The translations under genes and the position numbers were made by a program. Below are positions 1-7,800 of a DNA stretch of 12,923 bases, piece after piece. Where the stretch lies: the NCBI GenBank assembly GCA_946885665.1, contig CAMPGT010000102.1:1-12923 (forward strand), written 5' to 3'. The number at the start of each line of letters is the position of its first letter. The stretch's first letter is position 1. The notes under the pieces are model-generated. The model was not told the origin of the DNA. It did not search any database and saw only the letters and a program-made list of their open reading frames with translations. Source of the stretch: an uncultured Chitinophagaceae bacterium (lineage in GTDB: Bacteria; Bacteroidota; Bacteroidia; Chitinophagales; Chitinophagaceae).

Positions 1-35
1 ATTGCCCATTGCCCATTGCCCATTGCCCATTGCCC
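1..35. repeat. Heptanucleotide tandem repeat, five perfect ATTGCCC units
   Basis: Five perfect, uninterrupted copies of ATTGCCC (GGGCAAT on the minus strand). The array starts at the window edge, so its true length is unknown. It ends three bases before the stop codon of the minus-strand pyrophosphohydrolase gene and therefore lies in the likely 3' untranslated region of that transcript, where it would read as GGG runs spaced by four bases. Seven-base tandem repeats of this kind are known in cyanobacteria as STRR sequences; the relation to those is by analogy only. It is too short-period to be CRISPR. Confidence 0.9.
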
Positions 36-38
36 GCC

Positions 39-371
39 TCACGTCTCCCGCAACTTCTCGTTCCCCGCATACCTGTCCGCATCCCTCCTGCTCTTCTTCT
101 CAAAATTCTTCTCCAGCGCAGCCGTAAGATCAACACCCGTCTGGTTGGCAAGGCAAATCAACACCCACAGCACATCAGCCATCTCATCTGCCATATCCTT
201 ATTGCGGTCCGATTCCTTGAACGACTGTTCACCATATTTCCTGGCCATAATGCTCGCCAGCTCGCCCACCTCTTCAGCAAGGATCGCCGTATTCGTCAGC
301 TCGCTGAAATAACGCACACCCGTCGTCTTTATCCATTCATCCACTTTCTGCTGCGCATCGGCTATTGTCAT
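39..371 (-). CDS. MazG-like nucleotide pyrophosphohydrolase
   Basis: A 110-residue all-helical protein of the MazG/all-alpha NTP pyrophosphatase superfamily, which hydrolyses (often non-canonical) nucleoside triphosphates to the monophosphate and pyrophosphate in the cytoplasm. The metal-binding signature is intact: EExxE at residues 33-37 (E33, E34, E37) and ExxD at residues 63-66 (E63, D66), the usual spacing for the Mg-binding four-helix core. Length fits the single-domain family; E. coli MazG has two such domains. The last residues are basic and polar and the TGA stop lies next to the heptamer array at the window edge. The ATG at 369-371 is the only sensible start because translation runs straight into the motif-bearing domain. 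It is divergent from arfB with a very short gap. The exact nucleotide substrate cannot be read from sequence. Confidence 0.88.
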   Translation of the reverse strand: MTIADAQQKVDEWIKTTGVRYFSELTNTAILAEEVGELASIMARKYGEQSFKESDRNKDMADEMADVLWVLICLANQTGVDLTAALEKNFEKKSRRDADRYAGNEKLRET

Positions 372-405
372 GTGGTATCATTTAATTAGCTGTAAATTTA
401 CTGCG
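372..405. promoter_or_regulatory. Short divergent intergenic region with a 10-bp palindrome
   Basis: Only 34 bp separate the divergent pyrophosphohydrolase and arfB starts. The region is AT-rich and contains the perfect palindrome GTAAATTTAC at 392-401, which reads TAAATTTA on both strands and so resembles the Bacteroidota -7 element (TAnnTTTG) in both directions. No convincing -33 TTTG is paired with it, so promoter function is a guess. At least one of the two promoters must lie partly inside the opposite coding region. Confidence 0.3.
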
Positions 406-816
406 ATGAACTCCGCCATCGACATATCACCCGAAATTACCTTTAAAACCGCACGAAGCGGCGGCAAAGGCGGACAAAACGTCAACAAGGTCGAAACGAT
501 GGTCGAAGGCAATTTTCATGTACCTGCCTCCGGCATTTTAAACGAGCAGCAAAAGCATCTCGTTCTTCTAAAACTGAAAAACAAAATAAATACTGAAGGA
601 TACCTGCAGGTACGCAGCCAGGTTCACCGGTCGCAGTTGGGCAACAAAGCCGAAGTGGTTAAAAAAATGAACGGCCTCGTTCGTTCGGCGGTAAAAAAAG
701 AAAAGAAAAGAATAGCCACCAAACCCACGCTCGCTTCGAAAACCCGGCGCACGGAATCGAAGAAAAGGGCTTCGGAACAAAAACAACACCGGCAAAAGAT
801 CAGGTACAATGACTAG
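406..816 (+). CDS. arfB: Alternative ribosome-rescue factor / peptidyl-tRNA hydrolase ArfB
   Basis: A 136-residue protein of the ArfB (YaeJ) family, which frees ribosomes stalled on mRNAs without a stop codon by hydrolysing the peptidyl-tRNA ester. The release-factor-type catalytic loop SGGKGGQNVNK spans residues 18-28, with GGQ at 22-24. The C-terminal third is a basic tail rich in Lys, Arg and Gln (about residues 95-136), as in ArfB, where the tail threads into the empty mRNA entry channel. The protein lacks the codon-recognition domains of RF1 and RF2, which separates it from true release factors. An in-frame ATG exists at 370, but it overlaps the opposite gene's start codon and would add 12 residues (MWYHLISCKFTA) not expected in the family, so the ATG at 406 is preferred. 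The gene's end overlaps the next start by 8 bp, suggesting co-transcription. Confidence 0.92.
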   Translation: MNSAIDISPEITFKTARSGGKGGQNVNKVETMVEGNFHVPASGILNEQQKHLVLLKLKNKINTEGYLQVRSQVHRSQLGNKAEVVKKMNGLVRSAVKKEKKRIATKPTLASKTRRTESKKRASEQKQHRQKIRYND

Positions 817-1852
817 TAAATTCAGTGTGAGCATCCTGGTCATTGTCATGATTATTGCCGCCTCGATCATCACCAATAGCTGCAGGAAATCTTCCTTTAA
901 AAGAAGTCATCCCACTACCCCGCTTACCTTTACCGTTCCCGACGGCTTTCCCGAACCAGTGTACGATTTTACCGCGAATCCCATCACCGAAGAGGGCTTT
1001 GCGCTGGGCCGGAAATTATTTCACGACCACATCCTCTCCAAAAACCTCGACGTAACCTGCTCTTCGTGCCACCAGCAGCATGCCGGCTACACCACCTTCG
1101 ATCATGACCTCGGCCATGGCACCAACCACCAGCACACCAGCAGGAACGTTCCCGTCATCTTCAATATGGCTTGGCACAATGAATTTCAGTGGGACGGCAG
1201 CGTGAACAGTCTCGAGCAACAGGTGATCACCTGCATGACGGCCCCCGAAAAAATGGGTGAAGAAACCGGCAGCGTAGCGGCCAAACTGGGCGCCGATGAA
1301 GAATACCGCCAGCTTTTTGCAGATGCGTTCGGCTCCGATGAAATAAATGAAGAACGGATCTCACGCGCCGTCACCCAGTTTGTGCTGATGATCGTTTCGG
1401 CAGATTCCAAATATGACAGGATGAAAAAAGGTGCATACACCTTCAACGCATCCGAGCAGAATGGATACGAGTTGTTCAAAAGCAAATGTGCTTCCTGCCA
1501 TGCAGCGCCCTTGTTCACCGATCTTAGCTACCGCAACGACGGATTGCCGATGAATCCCACCCACAACGACTATGGAAGAATGCGCGTGACGGGCAGTGCC
1601 GCTGATTCATTAAAGTTTAAGGTGCCCACGCTGAGAAACATCGCGCTGACCGGGTATTTTGGCCACGATGGACGCTTTCCCGCCTTTACGCAAATGATCG
1701 AACACTACAGCAGCGGCATCGAACAGGGGCCCACACTCGATCCTTCGTTGCAGGGTGGCATTCCCATGACCGACCTCGAAAAATTTTACCTGCAGGAATT
1801 TTTATTTACACTTACCGACAGCGCCCTGGTCACCAATCCCATGTTTGAGTGA
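809..1852 (+). CDS. Di-heme cytochrome c peroxidase / MauG-family lipoprotein
   Basis: A 347-residue exported di-heme c-type cytochrome of the bacterial cytochrome c peroxidase/MauG superfamily. A hydrophobic signal (residues 5-22) ends in a Bacteroidota-style lipobox with C25, so it is probably a lipoprotein facing the periplasm. Two heme-attachment motifs are present: CSSCH at 84-88 and CASCH at 227-231. The family signatures RNVPVIFN (112-119), FQWDG (126-130) and PTLRNIALTG (273-282) followed by HDGRF (286-290) are clear. Canonical peroxidases have a methionine just before the HDG (PYMHDG), which ligates the high-potential heme; here the stretch is YFGHDG, without it. The substrate may thus be H2O2 or something else, as in MauG-like proteins. 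The start overlaps the end of arfB by 8 bp (possible translational coupling), although no functional link is known. Confidence 0.88.
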   Translation: MTSKFSVSILVIVMIIAASIITNSCRKSSFKRSHPTTPLTFTVPDGFPEPVYDFTANPITEEGFALGRKLFHDHILSKNLDVTCSSCHQQHAGYTTFDHDLGHGTNHQHTSRNVPVIFNMAWHNEFQWDGSVNSLEQQVITCMTAPEKMGEETGSVAAKLGADEEYRQLFADAFGSDEINEERISRAVTQFVLMIVSADSKYDRMKKGAYTFNASEQNGYELFKSKCASCHAAPLFTDLSYRNDGLPMNPTHNDYGRMRVTGSAADSLKFKVPTLRNIALTGYFGHDGRFPAFTQMIEHYSSGIEQGPTLDPSLQGGIPMTDLEKFYLQEFLFTLTDSALVTNPMFE

Positions 1853-1853
1853 A

Positions 1854-2510
1854 TTAGTTGCCGGCTACCTTCTGAGACACCAGTACGTTCCGCATATCCC
1901 TTTGTTTTTGCAGTTCCTGCGCTTGTTTTTCCTGGTCCTTTTTATTTTGAGCGAGTTTATCCTCGAGGTCATTCAGCCGCTCTTCATACAAGCGCTGATC
2001 GTCGGCCAGCCCTTCGAGATTTTTTTCTGATTTTTTGATGAGCTCATCCTGTTTATTGATCTTCACTTCCAGGTCGTACGCTGCCACCACCGGCGACAAC
2101 GTATTCAAAAAATTACGCGCATCATTTACCCGGTAATTGTCGTCTGCGGGCCGAAGCGCCACATTTTCGTTGGGCCGCCCCAGGATGAGGTAAACAACGG
2201 ATTGGTCCGGTTCTCTCCTGCCCCTTTTCTCCACCCTGAAGTAAAGATCAACCACCTGCCCATCGCTGGCGGTGAGGCGGCTCCCTTTAAACACCTGCAT
2301 GCCTTTCAACCGCTCCTCCTTTACCAGCGCCGACTCAAACTTTTTTCTCAATGCGCCTTCCACAATTTCCGGAGGGTAGGGCAGCTCGATGATCGCCGCC
2401 TGTTTTTCTCCCTTCTGGTATTCTATTTTTCCCACCGCTGCCACCGGTTGTGCAAAAACGGCAGTACAACTAAAAATCAGTGTCAACACAACGAACAAAA
2501 AGTTCTTCAT
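1854..2510 (-). CDS. Secreted coiled-coil protein of unknown function
   Basis: A 218-residue protein I cannot assign to a characterised family. The ATG at 2508-2510 starts a textbook type I signal peptide (residues 1-21, hydrophobic core FLFVVLTLIF, likely cleavage around FAQ/PV); an in-frame ATG 11 codons upstream would only add residues before that signal. Mature residues about 27-120 look like a compact alpha/beta domain (GKIEYQKGEKQAAIIELPYP, then alternating strands around VVDLYFRVEK and SVVYLILG). Residues about 146-206 are strongly charged, Gln/Lys/Glu-rich and heptad-like, predicting a long coiled coil. With one cleavable signal and no other membrane segment, it should be periplasmic or surface-associated. 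Its TAA stop lies one base from the stop of the convergent cytochrome gene, so the two transcripts should overlap at their 3' ends. Confidence 0.8.
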   Translation of the reverse strand: MKNFLFVVLTLIFSCTAVFAQPVAAVGKIEYQKGEKQAAIIELPYPPEIVEGALRKKFESALVKEERLKGMQVFKGSRLTASDGQVVDLYFRVEKRGRREPDQSVVYLILGRPNENVALRPADDNYRVNDARNFLNTLSPVVAAYDLEVKINKQDELIKKSEKNLEGLADDQRLYEERLNDLEDKLAQNKKDQEKQAQELQKQRDMRNVLVSQKVAGN

Positions 2511-2604
2511 AATAAAATTTAAGTTAAGTGCCTCAGGGTACAAAGTTGAAGCAAATGAACAACATCAACAATATCCACTAATTTTATCACCAAAACATTT
2601 TTCA
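2511..2604. other. Divergent intergenic region
   Basis: These 94 bp separate the secreted coiled-coil gene and the flippase gene and should hold both promoters. The plus strand has TAATTTTA at 2579-2586, which fits the Bacteroidota -7 consensus except the last base, but no TTTG lies 19-21 bases upstream. The minus strand has TAAATTTT directly before the ATG, too close to be a -7 box. No convincing promoter or operator can be named. No ATG or GTG in the flippase frame occurs in this interval. Confidence 0.35.
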
Positions 2605-4131
2605 TTGAGCGGCATAAAAAAATTAGCGGGACATACATTGTGGTACGGCGTTCCCAAGATCTTCAGCCGCTTTTTGAATTACGGTTTAACACTATTGGGA
2701 TTTCGTTTGTTTGATGCGGCCACCACCAGCGACCTCACGCAGGTGTATGCTGTAATCCCTTTCCTGAACATCCTTTTTACCTACGGATTGGAAACAAGCT
2801 ATTTCAAGTTTGCACAGATCACTGATCCCAAAAAATTATATAACACACTGAGTGTTTCCATCATTGGCACGAGTATTCTTCTCGCCGCCATTTTATTCCT
2901 GTTCAAGCAGCCGCTCACCGACTTTTTAGAGCTGAACAAAAATCCTGAATACGTCACGTGGATGATCATGATTATTTTTTTCGATTCGCTGATGGTCATT
3001 CCCCTTTCGAAATTGAGGCACGAGGAGCGGCCGGCGAAATATGCGCTCGTTAACATGGGATCCATATTTATCAATGTGGCCCTTGTGTTCTTTTTTCTTT
3101 TTATAGCGCGCAGGGCATACGAAGTTGAACCGCAAATTTTGCCGGGCGCCCTGTACGATCCGGAAATCGGCGTGGGCTACTTTATTCTCGCCAACATGAT
3201 CGCCAGCGCGGTGTCGCTGCTTTTTCTGTACAAAGAATTCGCGCAGTTGCGCTTTACATTCGACAAAAAATTATGGAAAGAGGTGCTGTATTATTCCTAC
3301 CCGCTTATCATCGTGGGCCTGGGCGGTATGGTGAATGAAATGCTGAGCAGGGTGATCTACCGGAAAGTGGCCACCGGGTCGTCGCACGAACAAGACAGGG
3401 AACTTGGCATATTCGGGGCCAATTACCGGCTGGCGGTACTCATCACCATCTTCATACAGATATTCCGGTTGGCGGCCGAGCCGTTCTTCTTTAACCAGTC
3501 GGCAAAGGAAGATGCGAAAAAAACTTATGCACGGGTGATGAAGTTCTTCGTTATCGCCTGCTGCTTCATGTTCCTGTTCATTTCTTTGTTCCTCAACTTC
3601 TGGCAGATACTCATCGCATCGAAGTTCAAGGAATATGCGGAGGGCATCAACATTGTTCCAATACTGGCGATGGGAGCTGTGTTCCTCGGCATTTACTATA
3701 ACCTGTCCATCTGGTACAAGCTCACCAACCGCAATATGTTCGGCGCCTACATCACGATCACCGGCGCCATCATCACCATTGTGCTCAACATCTGGTGGAT
3801 ACCCATCTTCGGCTATACCGGTTCGGCGTGGGCCACTTTTATTTGCTATGCCTTCATGATGGTGATCAGCTATACTGCCGGTCAGCAGCATTACCCGATC
3901 CCTTATCCAAAAAGAAAGCTGCTGGCTTACCTGGCCGTAACGGTGATCCTCTATATGATCCACGAAGCGATTGCCCGCGGCATGAATACCGGCTGGGTGG
4001 GTTACGAATGGGTGTACTACGGAACCGGCCTGCTGTTTATGGCACTTTTCGGGTTGCTGATCATCAGGGTCGAGTCGAAGGAACTGCGGCGGCTGCCTTT
4101 CGTGGGCAGGTATTTTTACCGCGCCGTTTAG
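2605..4131 (+). CDS. Polysaccharide/oligosaccharide flippase (MOP superfamily, Wzx-like)
   Basis: A roughly 508-residue polytopic inner-membrane protein with about 12-14 hydrophobic segments separated by short charged loops, the pattern of the MOP flippases that move lipid-linked sugar units across the membrane for polysaccharide or lipopolysaccharide assembly. The N terminus (SGIKKLAGHTLWYGVPKIFSR), the HEERPAKYALVN loop and the basic C-terminal tail are typical of Bacteroidota members annotated as lipopolysaccharide biosynthesis or polysaccharide biosynthesis C-terminal domain proteins. The start is probably the TTG at 2605: no ATG or GTG lies in frame between the divergent gene and this point, the first internal Met is deep inside the transmembrane region, and TTG gives the usual family length. 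The open frame continues back to an ATG at 2389, but that lies inside the opposite gene. No sugar-synthesis genes adjoin it, so the cargo is unknown. Confidence 0.85.
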   Translation: MSGIKKLAGHTLWYGVPKIFSRFLNYGLTLLGFRLFDAATTSDLTQVYAVIPFLNILFTYGLETSYFKFAQITDPKKLYNTLSVSIIGTSILLAAILFLFKQPLTDFLELNKNPEYVTWMIMIIFFDSLMVIPLSKLRHEERPAKYALVNMGSIFINVALVFFFLFIARRAYEVEPQILPGALYDPEIGVGYFILANMIASAVSLLFLYKEFAQLRFTFDKKLWKEVLYYSYPLIIVGLGGMVNEMLSRVIYRKVATGSSHEQDRELGIFGANYRLAVLITIFIQIFRLAAEPFFFNQSAKEDAKKTYARVMKFFVIACCFMFLFISLFLNFWQILIASKFKEYAEGINIVPILAMGAVFLGIYYNLSIWYKLTNRNMFGAYITITGAIITIVLNIWWIPIFGYTGSAWATFICYAFMMVISYTAGQQHYPIPYPKRKLLAYLAVTVILYMIHEAIARGMNTGWVGYEWVYYGTGLLFMALFGLLIIRVESKELRRLPFVGRYFYRAV

Positions 4132-4766
4132 GTAAGAAACGGGTTGTGTTTTTTTTCGTAACCGATGGTGGTATCGGGACCGTGCCCTGAATACACTTTC
4201 ACCGCATCCGGGAGTGTGAACAGTTGATTGCGGATCGAGCTGATGAGCGTGGCATAGTCGCCGCCGGGAAGATCGGTTCGTCCAATGCCGGACCGAAACA
4301 GCACATCGCCGGAAACAACGAACTGCTGGGCCTCGTGATAAAAGCTAACGCTGCCCGGCGAATGTCCCGGTGTCAATAAAATAATCATCCGGTCATCATC
4401 CAGCGTTACATGACCGCCTTCTTCGAGAAACTGCAGCTCGCCATCGTAGTTGTCGAACGGCAGGCCCCATTTTTCGCCGGAAACGGGAGCATGCTCAAGC
4501 AACACTTTTTCGTTGGGATGAATCATTAATGTGAGGCTATATGTTTCGGCTATCTTGCGATTGCCGAATACATGGTCCAGGTGGCAATGTGTATTTAACA
4601 AACATTTAGGCACCAACTTATTCGAATCAATGAAATCTGTCAATTCTTTGTATTCGTAATCAAAATAGCAGCCGGGATCTATGATGGCGCACGCACCCTT
4701 TTCGGTAAAAGCAACGTATGTATTTTCCTGGACCGGGTTGAACGTGAACTGTTTGATTGTGAGCAT
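4128..4766 (-). CDS. Metallo-beta-lactamase-fold hydrolase, glyoxalase II-like
   Basis: A 212-residue cytoplasmic MBL-fold hydrolase of the glyoxalase II-like (YcbL-type) branch. All expected binuclear metal ligands are visible: HCHLDH at 60-65 (H60, H62, D64, H65), H135 in TPGHSPGS, D154 in SGDVLF and H195 in YSGHGP. The GRTDLPGGD segment (162-170) is the common substrate-pocket loop of this branch. Family members hydrolyse thioesters such as S-D-lactoylglutathione; many Bacteroidota lack glutathione, so the true substrate is uncertain. There is no signal peptide. The C terminus ends soon after the last ligand, so the long glutathione-binding helical domain of classical GloB is missing. The gene is convergent with the flippase and their stop codons overlap (TAA on this strand at 4128-4130, TAG on the other at 4129-4131). 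Confidence 0.9.
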   Translation of the reverse strand: MLTIKQFTFNPVQENTYVAFTEKGACAIIDPGCYFDYEYKELTDFIDSNKLVPKCLLNTHCHLDHVFGNRKIAETYSLTLMIHPNEKVLLEHAPVSGEKWGLPFDNYDGELQFLEEGGHVTLDDDRMIILLTPGHSPGSVSFYHEAQQFVVSGDVLFRSGIGRTDLPGGDYATLISSIRNQLFTLPDAVKVYSGHGPDTTIGYEKKHNPFLT

Positions 4767-4797
4767 AGAATATCGTTAAATGAAGTATTTATTTCAA

Positions 4798-4829
4798 TTT
4801 CACCGATCGTAGGGATTGTTATAACTTTA
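4798..4829 (+). promoter_or_regulatory. Candidate Bacteroidota-type promoter for the 1155-aa envelope gene
   Basis: TAACTTTA at 4822-4829 matches the -7 consensus TAnnTTTG except for the last base. Twenty bases upstream, TTTC at 4798-4801 matches three of four bases of the -33 TTTG, and the 20-base spacer is within the normal 19-21 range. Transcription would begin around 4835-4840, giving a very short leader before the ATG at 4849; the alternative start at 4873 would leave a more usual leader. Confidence 0.4.
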
Positions 4830-4848
4830 AAACCACTAAAGACCGGAT

Positions 4849-7800
4849 ATGCAATTTCAAAAGAATCAGTTGATGCGAAAAGAATTTTTTGCGTTATTGG
4901 CTGTGTTACTGATCCTTACCACCGATACATTCTCCCAGGTAAATACCGTAGAATTTGGAAAGAACAGGGTGCAGTATAGAAAATTCAAATGGCAATATTA
5001 CCAAACCGACAATTTCAACGCTTACTTCTACGAAAATGGTGAAAATATCGCGAAATACGTGGTGCAGATTGCCGAAGAAGAGCTTCCGAACATCGAAAAA
5101 TTTGTAGAGTACGGATTGCAGCGACGCGCCAACATCGCCATTTATAACAACTTTGATGAGCTGAGGCAATCGAATATCGGTCTTAACCTCGACTGGCAAA
5201 CAACCGGCGGCATTACCAAGCTCGTCAACAACAAAATGATCGTCTATTTCGACGGCAACCACGAGCACCTGCGTAAGCAAATACGGCAGGGCATTGCCCG
5301 CACCCTTGTCGAAAATATTCTGTTTGGCGACGATCTCGGCGAGTTTGCGGCCAACCAGGCGCTGCTCGACCTCCCGCAGTGGCTCGTGGACGGCTACGTT
5401 GATTACGTGGCAGAGCCCTGGAGCACCGACCTCGACGACCAGCTCAAGTCGGCCCTGCTTTCGGGCGAATACAGAAACTTCTACGCCTTTGCCTATGAAA
5501 AGCCGTTACTGGCGGGGCACGCGTTCTGGAAATACCTTGCCGATAAATACAAAAAGGAGAACGTCACTTATTTTCTCTATCTCGCCAGGGTGTACCGCAA
5601 CCTGAATACGGCGTCGCAGCGCATCTGCAAAAAGAAATTCAAGGAGGTGCTTCGCGAATTCATGACCGACAGGGAAGAAATGTATTACAACGACATACGC
5701 GGAAGGAAGAACTTTCCGAAGGGAACCATCTCCATCGTCGAAGAAGTGAAGCGCAACAAGGACTTCATGCATTTCACCGCTAACCCCGCGCCCCGCTCAC
5801 AAACTTATGCCGTGGTGGAGTACATCAAAGGCAAATACTACGTGGTTCTCTATGAAAACCTGGTAGACAGAAAGGTGCTCCTGAAAACCGGCGTGCGGTC
5901 GAACGAAAATGAAGTGAACCCCGCATACCCCCTTCTGGCGTGGGATGGCAAGGGAACAAGGCTCGCCTGTATTTACTGGGAGGAAGGAAAAGTAAAGTTG
6001 TTCGTGTACGACATGGTGGCGCGGTTCAAAAGGATCAGGCAAACCATTCCCCACTTCGAGCAGATCCAGGATATGAAGTTCATGCTCAATTCAAACACGT
6101 TATTGCTGAGCGCAGTAAAAAATGGCCAGTCGGATATATTCGTTTACAACATCGAGAAAGATACTTATGAGCAGGTGACGAACGATTCGTATGCCGACCT
6201 CGACGCCACCTTCGTTTCGTTCCCGAATAAATCAGGCATCATTTTCTCCTCCAACCGGCCCAATCCAAACGCAGTGGGAAAAGACACCGCCGTGCCCTCC
6301 GACCGCTTCAATATTTTTCTTGCGGATAATTTCAACCGATCGGAGTTCAGGCAGATCACCCAGCTCACCGACATGAAATACGGCGATGCGCGCTACCCGA
6401 TGCAGTACAATACGCAGCACTTCACCTTCATCGGCAATGAAAATGGGGTGAGCAACCGCTACGCGGGCTTCTTCACCACACAACGCGCCGGTGTGGACAC
6501 GGTGTATGTGATCGGCAATACCGTTCTGCGCAATCCCGATGACAGGGAACTGGATACCACCCTGCGCAACGCGGGAAAAAGTGAACCGGATTCTGTTTTT
6601 GCATTTTCCATCACGAACGATTCGGCATATGTGTTTCCCATCAGCAATTACCAGAGCGGATTGCTTGAAACGAAGGTTGCCGGCGACCAGGGCTTGGTGA
6701 GCGAGGTACGCCAGGAGGGAAATCTCAAGTTTCTATACAAGCTGAAAGTTGATGAAAACGCTTTGCGAAGAAGGAACATCAACCCCAAGCCAACAGAATA
6801 CCGCAAGCAAACCATCGAGGAGATGCAGCGCGTCTCCGGCGCAGCAACGCGCTACTCGCAGCGGCGCCGCGACTCAACTCTTCAAAAGAACGATGTTTTT
6901 GAATCGCAATTTGAAGATGAGCCGGCAGATACGGCAAGCAGAGCGCCGGAATTGCGGCAGGCGCCAGAGCCGGTTTTGAAACGCGTAAAAATGTTCGATT
7001 ACAAGTTGAAATTTTCGGTGGATAATTTTTCAACGGCGTTCAACAATGACATTCTCATCAGCAGGTACGAGCCTTATACCGGATCGCTGCCCGTGGTACT
7101 GCAGAGCGGCGGCGCCTTCAACGGTATGCTGAAGGCCTCGGTTTTTGACCTGTTCGAAGACATACGGTTCACCGGCGCCCTGCGCCTGCCTTTGATCGGC
7201 GGGTTGGGAACCGGTGCAAATATTGGTGGCGGAGGAGGCGTAAGTACGTTCATCCCCGTTAACCAATCACTTTTTGACGGAGGCGGAGAATGGTTCGCGA
7301 GAGCTGATTACCTCAAAAAACGCCTCGACTACAGCCTCGTCTACTACCGTAAAACCGAGATCGGCGGCGTGGCGGGGGTACCGGGCAATGAAGAGGTGGC
7401 CTACGAAGGAAAGTTGTACAGCAACCTCTACCAGGCTGTTGTCAAATACCCCTTCGACCGCGTAAAGAGCTTACGGTTGTCCGGTGGCATCAGAACCGAC
7501 AAAGTAACCGTGAGGGGTACGCAACTGGATACACTGTCGCTTAAGTCGCCCGAACTGAACAGGCAGACGTACGTTGTAACGCGCCTCGAATATGTTCACG
7601 ACAACACGATTCAAAAGGCCACCAATATTATGCACGGCCTCAGGTTCAAGATATATGCAGACATGAATGCGCAGATCAATAAAAAGTCTGAAGGCAACGT
7701 GAAGCCCGGCCGCTTCAATTTTAATGTGGGCACCGATTTCAGGTACTACTACCCGATATACAGAAACTTCATCTGGGCGGGTCGCGCCGCGGCAGATTTT

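Noticed and set aside
1..35. CRISPR or minisatellite-type array
   Set aside because: Period of seven bases without spacers; a simple heptamer repeat, not a CRISPR.
2389..2604. N-terminal extension of the flippase back to an ATG at 2389
   Set aside because: The extension is antisense to the coiled-coil gene's signal peptide, has no family resemblance and would put a non-conserved 72-residue tail before the first transmembrane helix.
3271..3963. Long open frame on the minus strand inside the flippase gene (230 codons)
   Set aside because: Lies wholly antisense to a well-supported gene; its His/Asp/Glu-rich composition is what the complement of a hydrophobic membrane-protein gene gives, and it shows no domain.
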